A DNA stretch of 64,000 nt, from assembly GCA_014529385.2 (NCBI GenBank), contig CM043965.1:11892412-11956411 (forward strand), read 5' to 3'. Shown piece after piece: positions 1-10,990 of this stretch (the first letter of the stretch is position 1; every line of letters starts with the position of its first letter). The notes beneath the pieces are model-generated. The model was given only the letters and a program-made list of their open reading frames with translations. It did not search any database and was not told where the DNA came from. The stretch is from Adiantum capillus-veneris (taxonomy: Eukaryota > Streptophyta > Polypodiopsida > Polypodiales > Pteridaceae). A program made the position numbers and the translations under genes.

Positions 1-254
1 CATAGTTGTGAGTTTTTCCGTTGAAAAAAAAGATGATGTATTTTATAAAACCACACAACCATCTACAATAAACTTAATACAAATTTCTTGAGTAATAACC
101 TATGCCCTTGGGTATCTTTTGGCTCATGGGGATGGGTATCAAGCGACCTTTTTGAAGCGAGCTACCAAGCAAGATTGTTTTCCATTTCCTCTCCATTTTT
201 CATGACTCACACAAAAACTTGATCCAAAAGATTGTTTCTTAAACTCGACCCGTA

Positions 255-280
<26 letters not shown>
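255..280. repeat. poly-C homopolymer, 26 bp
   Basis: An uninterrupted run of about 26 C on the + strand followed by an A-rich stretch. A similar run of 22 C occurs at 1431-1452. Such tracts slip in replication and sequencing, so the length is only nominal. No gene is visible in the surrounding first 1.8 kb. Confidence 0.9.
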
Positions 281-285
<5 letters not shown>

Positions 286-1018
286 AAGAAAAAAAAGGAG
301 CATAGGAAACATATTCATAAGGCAAATCATGCAATTGGTGCAATTGAAGAGATTATATCCTAGAGGAAGCTTGCCAAAAATTTATGTTCTTTCAATAGTA
401 CTAGCTTGTGCGACCCGCCTACGAAGGGCCTCACTCGCTCTTACCAATGATACAATGGTAAGGCCTTCGGTGGTGCTTAGACATGCCAGCACTATCTACA
501 TAATCCCTATATTTATAAAGAACAATTGATGTTACACTATATATTTTGTGGCACGTACAATTCAAGAGAGAGAAGGTGGACATGCATCCCATTAAATTGT
601 TGTAGAGCCAGGATATATTACCATTTATTGGAGGCACTGTGCTGCAATTCGACGTGAGGCACAGGAAAGAGGGGGAAATAATAAGTACCTCCTTCATGAC
701 ATACATATGCCTATGTGTGTTGCCTCTGGCTTCTCCTTTACTTCTTCCTTAATGTGAAACTTTGTGTCTCTTAAGTGCTCCTTAACTAAACCTTGATCTA
801 AAATTGGCACTCTTGTTAATCTGTTGCATTGGCCTTCTTTTGATACAGGTCACCTAGATGTCAATTTGAGCGTTTTTGCATCATTTTTAAAGTAGGTAGG
901 AAGGCATCAAAGTGCACATCAAACAAAATTGATTATAGATAGGGTGACTCCCTCATTTAGCATTTTTCAACAACAATAATATAGAGCTTTGTTTGTAGCC
1001 AATTCTTTGAGCAAGAGC

Positions 1019-1020
<2 letters not shown>

Positions 1021-1049
<29 letters not shown>
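1021..1049. repeat. (GA)n microsatellite
   Basis: A perfect dinucleotide GA run of about 14 units. Translations through it give meaningless Ser-Leu or Arg-Glu strings on the two strands. Confidence 0.9.
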
Positions 1050-1052
<3 letters not shown>

Positions 1053-1283
1053 AGAGAGACTCCACTAGTTGGCATGCAAGCAATTGACTTTGGTACCCAT
1101 TCATCTAAGGGAACCCAACAAAAAATGATAGGTGGGCCTCTATTGGGGTTAGTAAATGAAGCCACCACTCTTGTTGACTATTGCCATGTTGTAACAGTAT
1201 GCTAGTTGCTTATCTTTCCTTGACTACATGTAGGGCATTCATACCTTCTCCATCAATCTATCTAGTTTATCTAGCTCAACCTT

Positions 1284-1286
<3 letters not shown>

Positions 1287-1360
<74 letters not shown>
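1287..1360. repeat. compound (TC)n-(TA)n microsatellite
   Basis: About 19 TC units run directly into about 18 TA units, and a 22-bp poly-C tract follows at 1431-1452. The compound structure explains the apparent open frames here, which read as Ser-Leu then Tyr-Ile repeats; they are not genes. Confidence 0.9.
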
Positions 1361-1361
<1 letters not shown>

Positions 1362-1814
1362 TTCCATCCCTCAGTCTCGACTTTTCGGACCCTTGCAACC
1401 TCTAATAATTTTAGTAAAATCCCCTTACCACCCCCCCCCCCCCCCCCCCCCCTACTTTCTTGCGTTTTTACAACGAATTAAAAATGAACCGACTTCAAAA
1501 AATACATGAAATTGTTGTTGTTGCAAGCTAAGGGTGTTGAGGGTTGTAGGTTGCTCACTTGTGCCAACTACCTCACGTGCATAATTACCTAATTAAATGA
1601 TCATGTGCACATAAGCTCAATCTTGAATAGGTAGGGATTAGTTAGAGAGATGAAGTGATTTGAGCTGCCTTTGTGGGGACATTTTATTTATCAAGTGTGC
1701 TTGATATTTTAGTAAGCCTAGCATTGGTTATCTCTTCATATTTGCTAAACTTTCTTTAGAGTAATTTTCTACATGATTCATTCAAAATCTACATATGTTT
1801 TTATCTTGTTTGTA

Positions 1815-3570
1815 TGGACATTTGTGGATCTTTTCCTTCATCCAAAGCTCATTATCAATATTCCATGATTTTCAAAGATTCGCCATTGTTTTCCTCTTAC
1901 TATATAAATCAAAGTCTTTATCAGATTTTGAGCAGTATCAAAAGTCTTCAAAAACTCACGCCGATTATTGCATCAAGAAACTTTGTAGCAATAATTTGTA
2001 CTTCTACTTTATTTTTTATGTCTATGTATCAAAAGATACACATAGAGATTTAGACCCTCTTTTTTTAAAGAATATTTCATTTGGTAATCAGATATTTCTA
2101 AGATATAAACTTTTTATGATCCATCTTCAGAGAAGGTAAAAGTTAGTCGTGATGCCCTTTTTAATGAATGGATCATGGGCAGTGGATGGTCTATAGAGGA
2201 TGGTGGAAGAACATGGTGTATAGCTAATGTTCATGATACCATGTCATTAATTTTTTTTTGTGAAACTTATATTTTTTTCAAAAGATAATATTGACTCTTC
2301 AAATGGTGGTACACAACAAAGATCTATTATGGTTGAAGATGATGTAGGTATTGATATTTATGTCGATCTTCTAGTTCACCCTCTCTGCAAACATACTTGG
2401 GTTCTTACTAAACTACCACATGGATGTACTTCTATTAAATGAAAATGGTCTATAAGACCAAAACCAAAGTGGATGGATACTTTGAAACATTCAAAGTTCC
2501 ATTATTTACCAAAGCTTTTTCACAACTTTCAAGTGTTGATTATCTTGAGACGTTCTCACATGATATTTGCATTAATAGTATTTGGGTTCTACGGGTATTT
2601 GATGTTGAGTTTGATTTGGAGGTTTATTAAAAGGATGTCAAAACTACTTTTCGTAACGGAGACCTTAAGGAAGAGATATATATGGAGCAACCTAAAGGTT
2701 TTATGGTGAAAGGTGAGGAGAATCATATATATCTACTTCATCGAGCACTTTATGGTCTTAAACAAGAATCATGATCTTGGTATCAAAAGATTGATCTTTT
2801 TCTCACATCTAAAGGTTTTATCTCTTGTTCCTTGAATCTTAACTCATATATCAAATGACAAAATGATAGTTTTTTTATTCTTGCTCTTTCTGTGGATGAA
2901 ACCATACTTGTTTTCAACAATCTCAGCTCTCTTCAACAAGGAAATAAGGTTTTATCTTCTACATTTGACATGCTCGATTAAGGAGACGTACACTCACGTC
3001 TTGGTATTCAAATTCAATGGTATTGTTGAAAGGGTTTTTTGATACTCCATCAAAGAAAATTCAATTGAGACATTACTTAGAAATTTGTATTGGTGTCCAC
3101 ATATTTTCCTATTGCTCCTTGTCTTGTGAGTTCTACCAAAAAATCTCAACTTGTGTAACACGATGAAGGATTGGCATGACATCAAACTTATGCTAGCCTT
3201 GATGAATGTCTCCAATTTGTCGGATTAAATACTTGTTCTGACATTTTCTTTACTGTAAATTTTCCTAGATAACATATTGCTTCTCCATCTCTTAAGCATT
3301 TTTCTAAAGCAAAGAAGTTTTGAAGTTCTGGAAAGAACTATAGATTTTTCATTCGTTTATTGATGCCAAAAAAACACCAATTCTACGTGTTCATTTCATC
3401 TTTGGTGATATAAAAAAATATATTGGGAAACTATCCCTTATCTATTCACTTTATAAGTGAACTTGTTTTCTTTATCAATGATTGTCTTATTTCTTGGACC
3501 AACAAGAAGCAACAATTTGTAGCCATTTCTACCAAAGAGGATGAAAATGCAACTATACCTTTAACAATTT
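1815..3570 (+). pseudogene. decayed Ty1/copia polyprotein (integrase, RT, RNase H)
   Basis: Copia-family blocks appear in the canonical order but in shifting frames. An integrase-core-like stretch lies at about 1815-2030. The junction motif DPSSEKVKVSRDALFNE is at 2118-2168. Reverse transcriptase starts near 2439 with VYKTKTKVDGYFETFK and FSQ...VDYLETFS, then IYMEQPKGFMVKGEEN and LHRALYGLKQES followed by a TGA. The usual YVDD catalytic box reads SVDE (near 2895), so the RT is dead. Later comes a copia RNase H signature, ISWTNKKQQFVAISTKE, near 3490-3540. In-frame stops and frameshifts are spread through the whole region. The element would have made Gag-Pol for intracellular retrotransposition. 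No LTRs or target duplication were recognised around it. Assignment to copia is firm; exact ends are not. Confidence 0.85.
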
Positions 3571-4349
3571 GAGATTTAGTATGGCTATGCCAAATTTTTG
3601 TAGGTACATATTTATATATAGCTCTTTGGGTTTTTCCCTTATACTCCCGGTTTCATCCACAACTAAAGACCTTTGTTTCAATGCAGGTGTCGGAGCTATA
3701 TATAGCTCACTCTCGCTAGACTTAATCTCACCTTTATATACATAACTTGGATCAATATGATTCAATTTTTGGGAATGTACATGGTTTTCTCTACATCTTC
3801 TCTATACTTCTAAAAAAGGGACTCCTTTTTAATGATATCATTGCCACAATATACCATGTATAAAGGGGTATGAAGCCTTGAGTGTTACCATTCACTAGGC
3901 AAGGTTTTCACAGCGAGTCAAATTGCCAGTAGACCTTGCTACTGGGAGGTAGAGTAGAAAGCATGCATGTGTGGACAATGGAGCAGAGGGCTAAGCTAGG
4001 CGGTTATGTCGAGCAAGGGATTTCCAAGGATAGATCATGAAAGCTAAACGTCCTACCACACCTGAATATATAGTTTCTTCTCTTTGCTATTACCACCTTG
4101 TTCATTGATTTTGTGTGTTCTTATTTCTACCTCCACATGCTCCCCCACCATCGGTCAACGTGTGCCTCTAGATCCCTATCGAATGTGCCAACCATCCAAA
4201 TGAGTCCCTACTCCACGCCATAAAAAACTATACATTGTTGTGCTAGTGCCAAAGTCCGTACCAACCCATACTTTTTGCATCCCTTTCTTCTTCCAACCCA
4301 TAGATGCACATCAGCACAGGAAGCACCTAATAGTGGAGTGGGGGGGTGG

Positions 4350-4352
<3 letters not shown>
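3571..4352. other. non-coding stretch, nothing recognised
   Basis: I see no coding similarity, RNA gene or clear repeat here. Short open frames occur on both strands but lack family motifs. Confidence 0.5.

Positions 4353-4380
<28 letters not shown>
4353..4380. repeat. (GA)n microsatellite
   Basis: Perfect GA dinucleotide run of about 14 units, preceded by a short G-rich stretch. The minus-strand reading frame through it is a low-complexity artefact. Confidence 0.9.
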
Positions 4381-4383
<3 letters not shown>

Positions 4384-5012
4384 GCAACAAAATAGAAGAG
4401 GCATGAAATAATGTCTTCACATTTTCTTTAAAAAGGTAATAAAAATGAATTGTGGTCACATACTACTAGTAATTGCTTCAAAACATAGACCTAAAACCCC
4501 CCAAATAAATCCGTGTCACCGCGGACTGATTTGAGGGGCTTTGGCGTCTCAAATTTTTTATAAATGTAAGGTTATTCTTAAGGTTTTTTGGCTTCTCAAA
4601 AGTTTATAGATGTAACACTATGGTCACGCTAGGCATAGTTATCCATTGGGATATCTATGCTTCTTCTCTCATTAATGGTGGAAAAAATTCCTTTGCGTGG
4701 TCACGTGAGGCATCATTAGTGGCGAGGAAGACTTTCAGCTAGAGGATCGCTTATCAATGGATGGATATTGATGACTTGCAGCTTAAGGTTCTCTATTAGT
4801 GGGGATGGATATTGACACCAACACCTATAAGTTGTCAAACTTGGGAGGGAGGAGACTGCTGACAACAGGGGGCCATAATGATGCATCGAGAGGCATGATT
4901 GGATCCTTCTATTTGGTGGGTAGAATTGTTTTAATTTTTGAACTCTTTTCTTCAATCATTAAATGCTCCTAGCATGCTATTATTGAAACTATGCCATAAT
5001 TACAAAGCGTCG

Positions 5013-5141
5013 GGGACATAGTTCTACTTTGTCTCTTCTAGAGGTGATCAAAATACATTATGAAATGCTATCAAAATACATCTGGGACATAGTTCTACTT
5101 TGTCTCTTCTAGAGGTGATCAAAATACATTATGAAATGCTA
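5013..5141. repeat. 58-bp local direct duplication
   Basis: Two essentially identical 58-bp copies lie at 5013-5070 and 5084-5141, offset 71 bp, with a 13-bp spacer. Both run from GGGACATAGTTC to GAAATGCTA. It is a recent local duplication in otherwise featureless DNA. Confidence 0.85.
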
Positions 5142-5546
5142 CCATTCACTTGTGGAAAAGCAAGAAACAGGTCTCCGAGCACTCTAATGCACCATTTAAA
5201 TCAATACTCATGATCACATTAAAGAATGTTAAGAGCTGCAACACATCTATATAATGCTAAACTCCATGGCTGCTAGATAGTGTACAAGTTTTCTAGTGGG
5301 TGTAAGCTCTCTTCCTCCTCCCCTTGGAGACTAACACCACTTCCGCCTCCTCCATCTCCATGTCTACTAGCCCCTAAGCCAAATATCACCAATTCTTTAT
5401 TGTCACATGCCCTATGAAGATGTTGTGGATGTCCTTCAAGTCGTCAAATGCCTTGCACCAGTCATCCCTTGATCCCTCCACCACCTTCCCTTGGTGCTCC
5501 TGTCTTGCCAAAAATTGGTGTGTGTGTGCATGTGTGTTTGTGTATG

Positions 5547-5549
<3 letters not shown>

Positions 5550-5641
<92 letters not shown>
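5550..5641. repeat. long (GA)n microsatellite, about 45 units
   Basis: The longest uninterrupted microsatellite in the window, about 92 bp of pure GA. It is preceded by a GT-rich stretch (5519-5545). Because it has no stop codon in any frame it opens overlapping reading frames on both strands, none of which has recognisable protein content. Confidence 0.95.
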
Positions 5642-6199
5642 CTTCTTTATCGCTCTTCTTTATCACTCTCAAAGGTCAAACACAACCTATGGGACAAAAA
5701 GAAACATATCATGTGGGAGTGCGTGACTATTAGCGACTCTCAATGCTTGTGAGAAACAAATAGAGGGAGAAGGAGAGATATATACATCAAATATACACAC
5801 CTATAAGAAAATTTGGTTTTTCTTGCATATGTGCAAATGCCTCTAGATGTAGAGAAATAAAATGAGCAACTTTTATAGTGTTTGCTAAATTTATGAAATC
5901 CCACATGAAAATATATATCTTCAAAATGTATCAAGAGTTGACAAATGATATGTATGCTATCCTCTTTGATTGGATGGTTTTGCTCATTTTCTGGCTCCCT
6001 CAACAAATCTTGCTCAGTCTTTGGAATTCCTTGAAGCCTTTGCAAGCACTATGAATACATCTCAAGTCTCTAGGAGCATACATGATGTCTTGGTTGTCTC
6101 CACATCTTCTATGTCTCTATGTCTCAACAAGGGATTCATTGGTAGTGAAATCATTTCAATAACATACTATTTTTTAAGTGGCCTTAAAACATAACAAGT

Positions 6200-6332
6200 G
6201 ACTAGAAATGTTTACTTTAGGATTATTTGAACATTTTTACATGATGATAGAGTTTTTGAGTGACCAAGGAACACATTTTACCAATAAATTGGTTGCAAAC
6301 ATACTTTGAAAGTTTGATGAGTATCATAGATG
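6200..6332 (+). pseudogene. Ty3/gypsy integrase scrap
   Basis: A short translation reads LFEHFYMMIEFLSDQGTHFTN and continues to KFDEYH after a stop. SDQGTHF is the block around the second catalytic Asp of gypsy integrases, and the preceding LFEHF fits the usual spacing. The expected HPQANG/E block downstream is not found, so this is a small relic. Flanking sequence from 5650 to 7215 shows nothing else convincing, although parts may be from the same dead element. Confidence 0.6.
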
Positions 6333-7219
6333 AAGCCTCAATGGAACTTTTGAAAGACCGCTTGCTCTTTCCTGCTAATCATACACCACCTAAAATATCT
6401 ATATCTTATTAATTTCTTTTTGTAGGATTTAGAAAAGATTATCTTTCTTAAAACAAAAAATATCACCAAAAAAGCTAGAAATGTTAAGACCAAGAACTCT
6501 TCCAATAAGAAAATTTAATGAGAGGGCATATCTTCTCTACAGTTGATAGATGTGAGTGATGAGATTTATTTAGGAAGAAGGACTTCCTAGTTGAACTTTT
6601 TTAGATAGAATCATTCTTTGCCAATTAAACTCCATTGACTTTCATGTCAATGGAGTTTCATGTCAAAGGGCTTTTGACATTCCATAAAATACACCACATT
6701 GTGGGTTGGAAAACAAGATTGATGCAATCAAGAAGAGTCCCTTGTATTAGATTGGGGAAAAAAAAATTAGGCATTCCAATCATATATGAATCTTACATAT
6801 ACAAAAATTGGACCTACTTGAAGTTTAAACAAGCAAAAGACATGTGCTTAAATGATTTTAGAAGCCAAGGGTGTTGACACTACTAGACGTCAAGATTGTA
6901 GCCATGCTACTGGCCATCCAAGAAAAACAAGATTTAAGTTCATCCCCAAGAGCTTTGCATGGCTATTATCATGGCCACATGCCTATTGCTATTTGTATAA
7001 ATATCATCAACAAAAAATGTACTTCCCTACTGCATAAATAACAAGAAGGTAATGGAAAGTGCCACAAACATTGATTTTTTCCCTAATTTCTTATGACCTA
7101 AGTGTGAAATTTGAGTTTGATATAGTCTACTTATCAACCACTCAAACACATCCTAATTTATGCCTAAATGTCCTCAAAAAGTACGACTACTCCCAAGACA
7201 CCTCTACATAGCTAAACAT

Positions 7220-7473
7220 TGTTGAGGCGTGTGACACATCCACATCATAGCTAGTGAAGACCCTCTCTACTTTGAAATCCTACACTTTGATATCATCATA
7301 TACTCTCTCCCCAATGTGTAAATGAAGCCTAATCTACACACTTTGTATTGAAGAATATCCGCTCTATACCCCACCATTTTGAGCCTACTTTGTATCCAAC
7401 ATTTGCATGTAGTCTATCATTACTATGTTTTTCAACTTGTATTATTGTTAATCTCTCTCTGTCTGTAAATATA

Positions 7474-7511
<38 letters not shown>

Positions 7512-7592
7512 CATATATATATAATCTCTCATTCTTTATATCCCATGCATGGCTCATTAGTGTATTTACCATAACCCAATTCTTTTTTTTAT
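7220..7592 (+). mobile_element. copia-type LTR, left member of a decayed pair
   Basis: It starts TGTTGAGGCGTG and matches 10625-10990 along its length with many substitutions: shared blocks include ACACATCC, TACACTTTGATAT, TACTCTCTCCC, CACACTTT and CATAACCCAATTC/CGTAACCCAATTC. It is followed directly by a copia-style primer-binding site. An (AT)n microsatellite (7469-7523) has expanded inside it. The sequence between the two LTRs (7606-10624) shows no RT or integrase, so the element is either non-autonomous or badly eroded. Confidence 0.65.
7469..7523. repeat. (AT)n microsatellite
   Basis: AT dinucleotide run interrupted twice by AC, located within the left LTR near its 3' end. Confidence 0.9.
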
Positions 7593-7593
7593 G

Positions 7594-7605
7594 TGGTATC
7601 AAAGC
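7594..7605 (+). promoter_or_regulatory. primer-binding site, initiator Met-tRNA type
   Basis: TGGTATCAAAGC differs by one base from the standard plant copia PBS TGGTATCAGAGC, which is complementary to the 3' end of initiator Met-tRNA. It sits right after the LTR end, which fixes element orientation as +. The same 12-mer recurs after another LTR at 56437. Confidence 0.75.
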
Positions 7606-8039
7606 TGACAGTTCCATATCTAAGCCTATAAATCTACTAGTTCATCATTGAGTACCTTGATTGATTACACTTAACCTATTTCTTGCATTGGAATAGTCAT
7701 CCTTGCATTAATCCCCTAGTTTAGCACAAATAGTTTTGCATATAAGAAAGAGAGAAGGAGCCATGCTATGTGAAGGCAATAGGGGTGTATTAATTGGAGA
7801 CCTAATTTTTTCAAGATAAATTCTATATCATGATAAGTTAGGGGAAGTGTGGAGCTATGCATTCTTGTTTCTAGGCACCTTTTCCTCCTAGCATTCACCT
7901 GTGAAAAATCCCATTTATTGCTCGGTTGCCATCACAAACCCTGTAGCCTCAAGCTCAAGATCTATTTGGCTTATACTACCTCAATTGGTACACATACCTG
8001 CTTCCTAATAGTTCTCTAAGAGAACACTCTTGAGCATGT

Positions 8040-9387
8040 TTAACACTAGAATGGTAACAGGACACTTTTATGTCCTTGGACACTTTTGTGTCATGTTAAG
8101 TGACCATTTTGCTTGAATTATTTGAAGAGTATGAAAATGAATTTCTAGGTGCTATATATCCACAAAGTTGCCTTATTAGCTGAAAAAAACTTAGCATTTT
8201 TTTTGGAGTATCGATCTCACCATTAACCTTACTCTTGCACAACATTTTTGAACCTAGACTGTGTGAAAAAACGGGTCCTGTTTTTGGTTTTTTTTTCAAT
8301 TTTTGGCAACTATACCACTCTAAACTTCATGTTTGTGAGGTTTAGATGGCTAGAGGTTAGGCCTTCATAGTTCTCAACATGTTTTGATGCTTGTAGGGAG
8401 AGCTAAGTGTTAAAATTGAAAGTTATGACCAATTTACAAGAATTGCATAATCTTGTTTTTTGGCCAAAATTAGCACTTGTATGATTTTTTTGGTGGCTTT
8501 CTTGATATCCAGATTCAATTTTGATTGTGTAAGTGTAATGTATAACATAATGCTAATCTTCCTTGAGTTTTTGGGGACCTAATATGCTATATAGAATAGT
8601 ATATGATAATGGTTGAGGTTTTTGATTGGTGAAGAATACCATACATTTTAGAGTAGCAAGTATAACTTTCTCAATAATGCTAGTTTCTTAGGCCAATTGT
8701 GTGTATTTTGTAGGTAGTAACCATATCTAATCATAGACTACAAACTTGGCTCGATATTGAGTAGTTTCTATGGGTTTCTAGAGGTCATAATGCTAAACCC
8801 AGTTTTTTCATGTTTGCTGTATTTAGCACTTTATCATTGCCCCCAAGGTTCCAATTGTAAGAGATCCATTATCCTTTTGATATGCTCCATGTCTCCTTTT
8901 GAATCCAAAGGCCCAAAGGGAACTAAGAAAACATGTATATAGTATCTTTATTGAGCGTGACTATAGAAACTTTGATGATAGGTCCGCAAAATGACAAAAA
9001 TGCAACTCTTTTGTACCTATTTTTTTTGCCCAAAAAAAAGTTAGTGAGGTAAAAGCAACCATATGTTTTGGTCACCAACCCATTGAAGTTAACGGGGCAT
9101 TTTATCTCATGTCCTAGAAAAATCCCCACTCTTATTTATATGCAATGAACCGTAAGAAATTGTTGTTTTGGGCAAAATGCACTAGTCCATCAACTTTGGA
9201 GGCTTGTACTGACCAAGGGATGAGAAAAATTGCAAGTTTCTCATTTTTTCCGTATGTAGTATTTATTGAACTATAAGCTCATGAATGGATTTTTCAAAAT
9301 GAGTGGATCTACTATGGTTTTGGAATTTTTTCCCCAAACCCTGAAAGGACACTTTTATGTCCTGTTAGGTTACCATTCTAGTGTTAA
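8040..9387. mobile_element. 1.34 kb TIR element flanked by TTAA
   Basis: Terminal inverted repeats of 15 bp, CACTAGAATGGTAAC at 8044-8058 and its exact complement at 9369-9383, are each flanked on the outside by TTAA (8040-8043 and 9384-9387). Just inside both ends lies GGACACTTTTATGTCC, itself an imperfect palindrome. The 1.3 kb interior is AT-rich with no transposase-like coding. TTAA target duplication is the hallmark of piggyBac-type elements, and the outermost bases TTAACACTAGAA resemble ends of that family. It lies between two older LTR copies and so inserted into that retroelement. Assignment to piggyBac is inference: a CACTA element (3-bp duplication) or PIF/Harbinger (TTA/TAA) are alternatives that fit the flanks less well. 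It is a non-autonomous (MITE-like) element. Confidence 0.75.
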
Positions 9388-10624
9388 AGGCCACATCGCA
9401 AGTATAGAAGCGGTGGTATTTTATTAATACTTGGGATACAAAGCCTTGCTTGCAAATTTGCTAGCTCACAAAATCAGCCCTATCAAAGCCAACATCAACA
9501 CATGTAACCCTCACCAATAGCACTTGTTTACTTCTCCACCCTCAAGCTACAGCTCTCCTTGAATCATTACACCCATCTGCAATGATTAGTAGCAATATTT
9601 TCATTTTTTGGCATGACCTTGAATACACAGGTTAAATCTCTTAGAGGTTCCAATTTTACAAATTGCTTCATATTTGCACGACAATGATATCTAGCCTATC
9701 AATCATATAGACACACATCCATCTTATTTTGATTGTCTCATAAATTATCTAGACACATTTTCTATGGTTATTTGGCTTAAAAGTCCGTGATAGAAACACC
9801 TTGTTCACATAGAGTACTCCATTGTCATATTTTTTGTCTACCAAGACGATGTTTTCGCACATCAGAGCATGAGATCTTTGAAACAAAAACACCCAAGGAT
9901 TCTTTCTTGCGTTCATTCACATTAACATAAGCCTCAAGTGGAGCGTCTCATTCGTCACAAGCCATTAGGATTCAAGGCTTAGCATCGATTCTTTTCCTCA
10001 AGAGCTAAACGCTTTGATCTCCAAAAATTCATATAGAAAAGTATTCACAAAGCCTAAGGAGAAAGATATGTAGTCTTATTTGATACCAAAGCTACTCAAA
10101 TAGTTTGAAGCCATGGATTACAAAAGGTTTTTTTTATTTTTAACGGTTCATTGCATCCACATTGACATAGATACAAAGTATGATCGAGTTTTGGCTTCAT
10201 AAGACAATATTTGTAAAAGGATCAGAGACTTGTCTACCATAGGTAAGACCAATCTCACTTGCACACATTCTCACAAAATTTGATTTGCTTGCTATGACAC
10301 CATATGTATTCACTTTAATGACATTGATGAGGGGTGGAGAAGCATCAACAACGCAAATGATTTGTAGTTGACACGAAAAACACAAAATGTTTGAAGATTT
10401 GTAGAAGGAATTCACCTTTGATCTTCAACATCGGGGGAAAAGCATCATTTCTATTTGACCTACCACCTACGTACCTACCAATCTCTAGGGAAGGTATATT
10501 TTGGCTAGTACGCTACAATTAAATTTTTAGGGAAATATGATTTTTTCTACACCTTGCTATTAAATTCTCCACGTCAGGGTACTTTGTATTTGGGTGCTAC
10601 TATGACACTACACACACGGAGGCT
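9388..10624. other. non-coding interior of decayed LTR pair
   Basis: This stretch lies between the TTAA element and the right LTR. No retroviral protein motif, RNA gene or repeat was recognised. Weak purine richness just before 10625 may be the worn polypurine tract. Confidence 0.4.
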
Positions 10625-10990
10625 TGTTGGGGCATGTCACACATCCGCACCACCAAACTAGTGGAAAACCCATCTTCTTTGGAAGCATACACTTTGATAT
10701 TATTGCTTATGTCATCAGATACTCTCTCCCTACTCTATAAAATAAGTATAATCCACACACTTTCTATCCAAGAATATCAGCTCGTTGAACCATCATTTTG
10801 ATCGTATTTTATATCCACCATTTGCATCTAATTCATCATTCATCAAGTCTATGTCTTGCTACTTGTATTAGTGTTAATCTCTTTTTCTATTTAATTTCTC
10901 ATGATTAACACACTAACTACCCCATGAATAGCTCATTAACATTTCCATCGTAACCCAATTCCATTTCAAGAACGACATTCCTAAGCTATG
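10625..10990 (+). mobile_element. copia-type LTR, right member of a decayed pair
   Basis: It begins TGTTGGGGCATGTCACACATCC and parallels 7220-7592. It retains a TATA-like box, CTATAAAAT, near 10736-10744, which the left copy has lost. Its right end is judged from the equivalent of the left LTR boundary and is uncertain by tens of bases. Confidence 0.6.

Noticed and set aside
5436-5752. Overlapping long open frames on both strands across the (GA)n tract
   Set aside because: They are produced by the stop-free dinucleotide repeat and have only Arg-Glu or Ser-Leu repeats.
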